Assembly: GCA_030613345.1 (NCBI GenBank)
Contig: JAUWMD010000058.1
Coordinates: 1-11,403, forward strand
Length of the DNA: 11,403 bases
Origin: Candidatus Krumholzibacteriota bacterium
GTDB lineage: Bacteria > Krumholzibacteriota > Krumholzibacteriia > Krumholzibacteriales > Krumholzibacteriaceae
Direction of reading: 5' to 3'
Part shown: one piece after another, positions 7,064-11,403 of the stretch
Numbering within the stretch: the first letter of the stretch is position 1
How the letters are laid out: every line of letters begins with the position of its first letter
Notes under the pieces: model-generated
Databases searched by the model: none
What the model was told of the DNA's origin: nothing
The model's input: the letters and a program-made list of their open reading frames with translations, nothing else
Made by a program: the position numbers and the translations under genes

Positions 7064-9625
7064 ATGACACGGCGGGAGCCCGGGCACCTGAAGAGGATAA
7101 TCGAAGGGATCGATCACGCCAGCGACGCGATCGCGATGTTCGATCCCGACGGGACGTTCATCTACTGCAACAGGGCATGGAAGGTGCTGCACCGCCTCGA
7201 CCCCGATACCGACTATACCGGCCAGGGGGATTCCGTTATAAATATGCCCGAGCTGCGCCCCGGGATAGAGGAGATCAAGAGTAATCTCGGCCCGGGCTTC
7301 AAGTACGTTACAAGGAAGACTCTCGAGATAGACGGCACTGACAGGATCTTCACGATATCGGTCAATTATATATCCGACGGGGAAAAGCCCGTCGTCCTCG
7401 TCATGTTCAGGGACATCTCGGAACTCGAAAGAGCGCGCACCGATCTCAAGGAATACCGCGACCGGCTCGAGGAGATCGTTGAAGTGAGGACCGCCGAGCT
7501 GGAAGAAGCGAACAAGATGCTCGTCGAGCAGATCATGGAACGCGAGGAGGTGGAGAAATCGCTCCGCGATAGCGAGGAGCATGTGCGGAACCTCTTTAAG
7601 GCACTTCCCGTACCGACGTATACGTTTCGAAAGGAGGGCGGCTCCTTCGTGCTTCAGGATTACAACGACGCCGCCATAAAGATGACGAGAGGGCACGTGG
7701 CGGATGATGTCGGGAAAAGGGCCGACGATTTTCTCAAGGACAGGCCCCGGATCCTCGAGGACCTCGATAAATGCTTCTCGGCGAAAAAGACGTTCGAGTG
7801 CGAGAGAGAGTTCCATAATGACGTGATCGGGGAGAGATGGGACCTGTCGGTCAAGTACGTGTTCGTACCGTCCGATACGGTGATGGTCCATACGGAGAAC
7901 ATCACCGCCAGGGTGAGCGCCGAAAAGGAACTGAAAGAACACCGCGATCATCTCCAGGAGCTCGTCAAGGAGAGGACGACCGAGCTGGAAGAGGCCAACA
8001 AGCTGCTGAGAGAGGAGATCGCCCAGCGGGAGAAGGCCCAGGACGCACTCGTAGAATCGGAACAGAAGTACCGTACGATCTCCGAGATGACATCGGACTA
8101 CACCTTCGTTACCACGCTCCTTCCCGCCGGCACCCTGCGCAGGGAGTGGATGGCCGGCGCCTTCGAAAAGATCACGGGATATTCGAGAGAAGAGCTGGGG
8201 GATATGCTCAGCGAGTTCAGCATCATCCACCCGGCTGATCGCCAGAAGCTGATGAAGGTCCTGCCAGGACTCAAGACGAAGCAACCGGTCGGGTCGGTCG
8301 AGTTCAGGATGATCACGAAATCGGGCGGGAACGTTTGGGTCGAGGCGTTTGCCAAGCCTCTGCCTCCCTCGAAAGAGGGGTATCCGAGGGGCATGATCGC
8401 GGTAAAGGATATCAACGACCGGAAAACCGCCGAGGTAGTGATCGCCAGGCGAAACAGGGAACTTGCCGCGGTCAACAGGATAAGGGATATATTCGACACG
8501 GAGACGGAAGATCCGAAGATCCTGGAAGAAGTGCTCGATGCGATGCTCGTGAACAGTGAAGCATTAGTGGCAGCTGTCGGCATGGTCGACGAAGAGTCCC
8601 GTGAGATAGTCCTGTCGGCGACGAGGAATGTGCCGGCGGATCTCGCCGGGAAATTCATGTACCCGTCGATCGACGAAGCGGCCGCGGCCAGGATAATCGA
8701 AAGCAGCAAGGTCATCGTGCTCGAAGAAGCAGGAGGACATCCCCGGGACAGGGCGGATGCGATAAGACGCCTCGGGGTCCTGCGGACGGTCGTGTTCCCG
8801 GTAAGCGTAAGGGACAGGGCTATAGCGATCTATATGATCGGTTACGGGAAAGAGCGTGACCTCGAGCCGGAAAAGATCCGTTATTTCGAGATTATAAAAA
8901 GCCAGGTCGTCCTGCAGTTCGAAAGGCGCGAACTGCTTGCGGACAGAAAATGGCACGAGAAAAAACTGAAGGAGCTGACGGTCAGCCTGATCGGCCTTCT
9001 CGAGCATGAGAGAAACATGATAGCCCTGAAGCTCCACGACGAGCTGGGGCAGGAGCTCGTCGCCGTCAACGCGGAGCTTCTTTTTCTTGAAAACCAGATC
9101 GAATCCTGCGAGAATGAACCGAGGGAAACTCTTGCCAAGATCAAAGGGCAGCTGAAAGAGCTCACGCGGAATGTCCGGGAGATGTCGTACTCGATCCATC
9201 CTGCCGTGCTGGAGGATCTGGGGTTGAGGCCCGCGCTGCGCTCGTATATCGACAGATTCATCGAGAGCGACGATCTCCGCGTGGAACTCGTGACGACGGG
9301 ATTCGACGGCAAGCTGACCGGTGACGCGGCGCTGACGATGTACCGCGTTGCGCAGGAAGCGCTTACGAATATCTTGAAGCATGCGGAGGCGCGAAACGTT
9401 ACCGTCAGGATCATTCGGGGGTATCCCGACCTGATACTGACGATAGAGGACGACGGCAGGGGCTTCACCCCCGGTGGAGAGGAATCGAGGGGGAAAGGCC
9501 TCGGGATAATAAATATGCGGGAGCGACTCGAGGGAATGGGAGGCAGATTCAGAATATATTCCGCCCCGGGCAGCGGGACGAGGATCCGCGCGTCCATACC
9601 GATGGAGGAACAGGATGATGAATAA
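7064..9625 (+). CDS. PAS/GAF sensor histidine kinase, HisKA_3 (NarL/DegS) type
   Basis: This is an 853-residue two-component kinase that would autophosphorylate and pass phosphate to the regulator encoded next to it. Domain order by reading: PAS1 (about 8-120), coiled-coil linker (128-172), PAS2 (about 173-283), a second similar linker (290-334), PAS3 (about 336-456), GAF (about 468-622), HisKA_3 dimerisation/phosphoacceptor (about 642-710) and HATPase_c (about 752-847). The phosphoacceptor is H658 in ALKLHDELGQ. The ATPase has N769 (N box), DDGRGF (796-801) and GKGLG (810-814). I see no signal peptide or transmembrane segment, so it should be a cytoplasmic sensor of an unknown ligand, redox state or partner. 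The ATG at 7064 is preceded by GGGGGGAG, ending 9 nt upstream. The gene overlaps the regulator by 11 nt. AddBA upstream gives no hint of the signal. Confidence 0.95.
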   Translation: MTRREPGHLKRIIEGIDHASDAIAMFDPDGTFIYCNRAWKVLHRLDPDTDYTGQGDSVINMPELRPGIEEIKSNLGPGFKYVTRKTLEIDGTDRIFTISVNYISDGEKPVVLVMFRDISELERARTDLKEYRDRLEEIVEVRTAELEEANKMLVEQIMEREEVEKSLRDSEEHVRNLFKALPVPTYTFRKEGGSFVLQDYNDAAIKMTRGHVADDVGKRADDFLKDRPRILEDLDKCFSAKKTFECEREFHNDVIGERWDLSVKYVFVPSDTVMVHTENITARVSAEKELKEHRDHLQELVKERTTELEEANKLLREEIAQREKAQDALVESEQKYRTISEMTSDYTFVTTLLPAGTLRREWMAGAFEKITGYSREELGDMLSEFSIIHPADRQKLMKVLPGLKTKQPVGSVEFRMITKSGGNVWVEAFAKPLPPSKEGYPRGMIAVKDINDRKTAEVVIARRNRELAAVNRIRDIFDTETEDPKILEEVLDAMLVNSEALVAAVGMVDEESREIVLSATRNVPADLAGKFMYPSIDEAAAARIIESSKVIVLEEAGGHPRDRADAIRRLGVLRTVVFPVSVRDRAIAIYMIGYGKERDLEPEKIRYFEIIKSQVVLQFERRELLADRKWHEKKLKELTVSLIGLLEHERNMIALKLHDELGQELVAVNAELLFLENQIESCENEPRETLAKIKGQLKELTRNVREMSYSIHPAVLEDLGLRPALRSYIDRFIESDDLRVELVTTGFDGKLTGDAALTMYRVAQEALTNILKHAEARNVTVRIIRGYPDLILTIEDDGRGFTPGGEESRGKGLGIINMRERLEGMGGRFRIYSAPGSGTRIRASIPMEEQDDE

Positions 9626-10280
9626 AGTGAGGGTGCTGCTGGCCGAAGACCATACGATCGTGAGGCAGGGTGTGAGGCGGCTCGTCGAGGAGGAGTTTAT
9701 CGAAGTGGTCGGCGAGGTCGACAACGGCCAGGATGCCATAACAAAGGCAATGGAACTGTCCCCGGACGTGATCATCATGGATATCAGCATGCCGATCATG
9801 AGGGGGATAGAGGCGACGAGCCGCATAAAAAAGGACGTCCCGGGAACGAAAGTGATCATCCTGACGATACACGACGAAGAGAACTATCTCTTCGGCGCGC
9901 TCGATGCGGGGGCGGACGGCTACGTGGTGAAGGGAGAGGATGTAAAGATACTGCTGGAGGCGATCAAGACGGTCATGGCCGGGGAGCTCTATCTGAGCCC
10001 CGAAGTGCCGACCGACGCGCTGGAAAAATACGAGAAGCACAAGAAATCCGGCAAGCCGACCGACGAGTTCAGCAGGCTTACTCTCCGGGAGAGGGAGATC
10101 CTCCAGCTGATCGCCGAGGGATATACGAGCAAGCAGATCGGGGAGAAGAAGTTCATCAGCGTCAAGACGGTGGAGAACCACCGGGCGAACATCATGAACA
10201 AGCTCGGTATCCACGAGACGGCGGGACTGGTGCGCTATGCGATCCAGATCGGCCTCGTCGATCTCGACCTGGAGCGGTGA
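9615..10280 (+). CDS. NarL/LuxR-family response regulator
   Basis: This 221-residue DNA-binding regulator is the likely partner of the overlapping kinase. The receiver domain (about 4-120) has the acidic pair E11/D12, phosphoacceptor D56 (IIMDISMP), T84 and K106. After a short linker, a LuxR/GerE helix-turn-helix covers about 153-215 (LTLREREILQLIAEG, then SVKTVENHRANIMNKLGI), as expected for a NarL/FixJ-type regulator. Two start codons are possible, ATG 9615 and ATG 9618. GGAGGAA at 9604-9610 lies inside the kinase's last codons and serves either, with slightly better spacing to 9618. HisKA_3 kinases pair typically with LuxR-type regulators, so the pairing agrees with both family knowledge and gene overlap. 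Its DNA targets are unknown; the palindrome-rich region 70-120 bp downstream of its stop is a natural candidate by position only. Confidence 0.95.
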   Translation: MMNKVRVLLAEDHTIVRQGVRRLVEEEFIEVVGEVDNGQDAITKAMELSPDVIIMDISMPIMRGIEATSRIKKDVPGTKVIILTIHDEENYLFGALDAGADGYVVKGEDVKILLEAIKTVMAGELYLSPEVPTDALEKYEKHKKSGKPTDEFSRLTLREREILQLIAEGYTSKQIGEKKFISVKTVENHRANIMNKLGIHETAGLVRYAIQIGLVDLDLER

Positions 10281-10349
10281 ACGGATTCGGGCGGCCATAA
10301 TCCTCAAGTCCGGAAAACTACGTAAAAATAGGTCGAATTCCCTATGGTA

Positions 10350-10363
10350 ATACCGGCCGGTAT
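10350..10363. repeat. 14-bp perfect palindrome, operator-like
   Basis: ATACCGGCCGGTAT is its own reverse complement. It lies 70 bp downstream of the LuxR-type regulator gene. An inverted repeat, ATAGG-N8-CCTAT (10328-10345), is just to its left, and a TATGAT hexamer resembling a -10 box (10368-10373) is just to its right. Dimeric regulators commonly bind such sites; that the neighbouring response regulator does so is inference. Confidence 0.5.
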
Positions 10364-10376
10364 ACGTTATGATTAA

Positions 10377-10398
10377 TTTGTCTGCAGATGCGGACAAA
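10377..10398 (+). other. 9-bp stem-loop without T-run
   Basis: TTTGTCTGC (10377-10385) pairs with GCGGACAAA (10390-10398) around an AGAT loop, with one G-T wobble. No T-run follows on either strand, so it is not a typical intrinsic terminator. It may be an RNA 5' hairpin or a protein-binding site. Confidence 0.4.
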
Positions 10399-10574
10399 AA
10401 GGCTTTAGGGAAGAGTCAAACAACAGACAGACCAAACATCAGAGCACGACATTTCATTGTGTACCAGGTATAACGACGCTGCGGAGGTCGTATAAGGATA
10501 TAGAGATAAACAAATATCGACGGGTTTGCCGCCTGGATATAACGGGAGTTTTTTCCTTCCTACCACAAAACCCC

Positions 10575-10664
10575 CATCTCTTCCCCTAGGAGATGAGCCG
10601 CTTATCGGGAGAGGACTTCCACCTGATTCGTCAGGTATGACCAGCAACGCTCCGGTGAGAGTCC
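10575..10664 (+). other. Candidate structured leader RNA
   Basis: Several stems can form in plus-strand RNA. CATCTC (10575-10580) pairs with GAGATG (10590-10595). The overlapping GATGAG (10592-10597) can instead pair with CTTATC (10601-10606), so these two hairpins exclude each other. GGACT (10613-10617) pairs with AGTCC (10660-10664) and encloses a perfect hairpin, ACCTGA-TTCG-TCAGGT (10621-10636), and a smaller bulged one (10640-10656), giving a three-way junction. Such an arrangement upstream of a T-tailed hairpin and a gene suggests a cis-regulatory leader. Short words resemble parts of known riboswitches, but I could not fit a complete consensus. Reading alone cannot show that the structure is conserved. 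Confidence 0.3.
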
Positions 10665-10698
10665 CTTAGGATCGCTTTCCACTTCAAAGGAGCTTATG

Positions 10699-10725
10699 GT
10701 CGCTTTTTCAGGCGGCATTTTTTTT
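10699..10725 (+). terminator. Weak hairpin plus eight-T run, attenuator-like
   Basis: GTCGC (10699-10703) pairs with GCGGC (10712-10716), with one wobble, around an 8-nt loop and is followed by A and eight Ts (10718-10725). The stem is short, so termination could be inefficient or conditional. It lies about 75 bp before the ATG of the envelope-protein gene, a position consistent with attenuation or with the end of a short RNA transcribed from within 10281-10700. Confidence 0.4.
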
Positions 10726-10730
10726 GCTCG

Positions 10731-10797
10731 GTTCCGTCCATATGGCTCTATCCGGATGATTTTCATTCAGATGGATATCCCGAAATCTGGACGGAAC
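10731..10797 (+). repeat. 10-bp inverted repeat abutting the start codon of the last gene
   Basis: GTTCCGTCCA (10731-10740) and TGGACGGAAC (10788-10797) are perfect reverse complements; the right arm ends on the base before ATG 10798. Between them, ATCC/GGAT and ATGA-TTT-TCAT can pair, so the RNA could fold into one long interrupted hairpin. The only Shine-Dalgarno-like bases before the ATG (TGGA, GGA) fall inside the right arm. It could act as a translational switch or as a pair of protein-binding sites. Confidence 0.5.
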
Positions 10798-11403
10798 ATG
10801 AATATTCACAAAGGATTAAAAAGAATCTGCGAAATCGGGGCGGCAATAGCCGTCACGGCAGCAATCGTACTGTATCCGGTCAGGGCTCTCTGCGAGAAAC
10901 CGCCGCATATGGAATACCCCACGAAGCTCTTCAGCCTCGATACGGGATATATCCTCGGTAACGGCGCGAATGTCCAGATCGGGCTTGGCGAGACCGGCTT
11001 CGGGCTGCGGGACAGGGTCCAGTTGACGACCAACACCCTTCTCGACATCACGACGATGGTCAATTTCCAGGTCAAGGGAGCTCTTCTGAAGGAATCGAGC
11101 AGGAGGCCCGCCCTTGCCGTGCTCATCGGGTACTACAGCCTCGCCGGGTCTGACATGGCCGTCGACTATATAGTCGAGAAGGCCCTCGAGGACGGCAACG
11201 CTGATATGGAGTCGGGTCTCGAGGTCTTCGCGGCGAATATCTCGCTGTCAAAGAAGATCCTGCCGAAGGTCAGGCTGCACTTCGGATACCAGTACAAATA
11301 CGTCGAGGGGTATTCCGACTCGAACGAGCCGATCACCCTCGATTCGGAAGGCGATTCTGTGACTGTCGATGCGGGACTGAAGGGAAGCTTGCATCACAGG
11401 TCT
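10798..11403 (+). CDS. Secreted, possibly outer-membrane beta-barrel protein of unknown function (3'-truncated)
   Basis: The frame stays open from ATG 10798 to the right edge (202 codons). A basic start (HKGLKR) is followed by a hydrophobic stretch at residues 13-28 and a possible signal peptidase site near VRA/LC (30-32), so export is likely. Cys32 does not sit in a convincing lipobox because Leu precedes it. The mature part has alternating polar and hydrophobic stretches with glycine and aromatic residues (for example LDTGYILGNG, VLIGYYSLAG, LHFGYQYKY), as seen in transmembrane beta-strands of outer-membrane proteins. I do not recognise the family. The Shine-Dalgarno is weak and lies inside an inverted repeat, so expression may depend on leader structure. 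Codon use, rich in AGG, matches the neighbours, so recent transfer is not indicated. Confidence 0.75.
   Translation, partial: MNIHKGLKRICEIGAAIAVTAAIVLYPVRALCEKPPHMEYPTKLFSLDTGYILGNGANVQIGLGETGFGLRDRVQLTTNTLLDITTMVNFQVKGALLKESSRRPALAVLIGYYSLAGSDMAVDYIVEKALEDGNADMESGLEVFAANISLSKKILPKVRLHFGYQYKYVEGYSDSNEPITLDSEGDSVTVDAGLKGSLHHRS

Larger units (their letters stand above)
10281..10797. other. 517-bp non-coding, structure-rich intergenic region
   Basis: I see no credible gene here. The stretch is visibly more AT-rich than the flanking genes, lacks their codon pattern, and is full of inverted repeats listed separately. From left to right these are an operator-like cluster (10328-10398), weak hairpins at 10469-10494 and 10497-10518, a group of RNA-like stems (10575-10664), a hairpin with eight Ts (10699-10725) and a 10-bp inverted repeat ending at the next start codon (10731-10797). 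A long untranslated leader or a small RNA upstream of the envelope-protein gene would explain it. No intrinsic terminator is obvious immediately after the regulator gene: GGATT/AATCC at 10283-10303 pairs but has no T-run. Confidence 0.7.

Noticed and set aside
8564..9859. Minus-strand open frame (431 codons) opposite the kinase and regulator; likewise those at 1276-2400 and 7010-8284
   Set aside because: The plus strand carries conserved domains throughout; the minus translations are low-complexity shadows.
10377..10398. Intrinsic terminator for the response regulator gene
   Set aside because: The stem is good, but no T-run follows on the plus strand, only A residues.
10405..10647. 80-codon minus-strand frame in the intergenic region
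   Set aside because: TTG start with poor ribosome-binding context, no recognisable domain, and it crosses the hairpins, which better explain the sequence.
10601..10680. Definite SAM-I (S-box) riboswitch
   Set aside because: Several conserved words occur in order, but the kink-turn stem, a proper P3 and the closing GATAAG strand are missing, so it is kept only as a finding to test.

Overview
The window shows about 11.4 kb of bacterial chromosome of moderately high GC, with dense and almost entirely plus-strand genes. Arginine is very often encoded by AGG, several genes start with TTG, and there are secreted or outer-membrane-like products at both ends. This fits a Gram-negative-type bacterium, perhaps one of the poorly cultured FCB-like candidate phyla. 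That placement is an impression from style, not something the sequence proves.

Layout. (1) Positions 2-430 hold the 3' end of a cysteine-containing exported protein that finishes in a hydrophobic segment plus basic tail, followed by a strong intrinsic terminator (456-491). (2) A sigma70-type promoter with an extended -10 (513-541) leads into addB (590-3637) and addA (3630-6959). These overlap by 8 nt and encode the two subunits of an AddAB (RexAB-type) double-strand-break-resection helicase-nuclease. All the catalytic and iron-sulfur residues I looked for are present. (3) After a 104-bp gap with a possible promoter comes a two-component pair: a soluble PAS-PAS-PAS-GAF histidine kinase of the NarL/DegS (HisKA_3) type (7064-9625) and its LuxR/NarL-type response regulator (9615-10280), overlapping by 11 nt. 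(4) A 517-bp AT-richer non-coding stretch (10281-10797) is rich in inverted repeats: a 14-bp perfect palindrome, several RNA-like hairpins, a hairpin followed by eight Ts, and a 10-bp inverted repeat whose right arm touches the next start codon. (5) The 5' part of a secreted, possibly beta-barrel, protein (10798 onward) runs off the right edge.

How the parts relate. AddA and AddB act together: AddA supplies the motor and one nuclease, AddB the second nuclease, the Fe-S fold and, in known homologues, Chi-like site recognition. The kinase and regulator are a sensor/output pair with no evident functional link to AddAB. The closest candidate target of the regulator is the inverted-repeat-rich region just downstream and the envelope gene behind it; this is inference from position. 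I found no mobile element, CRISPR array, tRNA or rRNA. The coding genes are recognisable families, and the least explained sequence in the window is the 10281-10797 leader.
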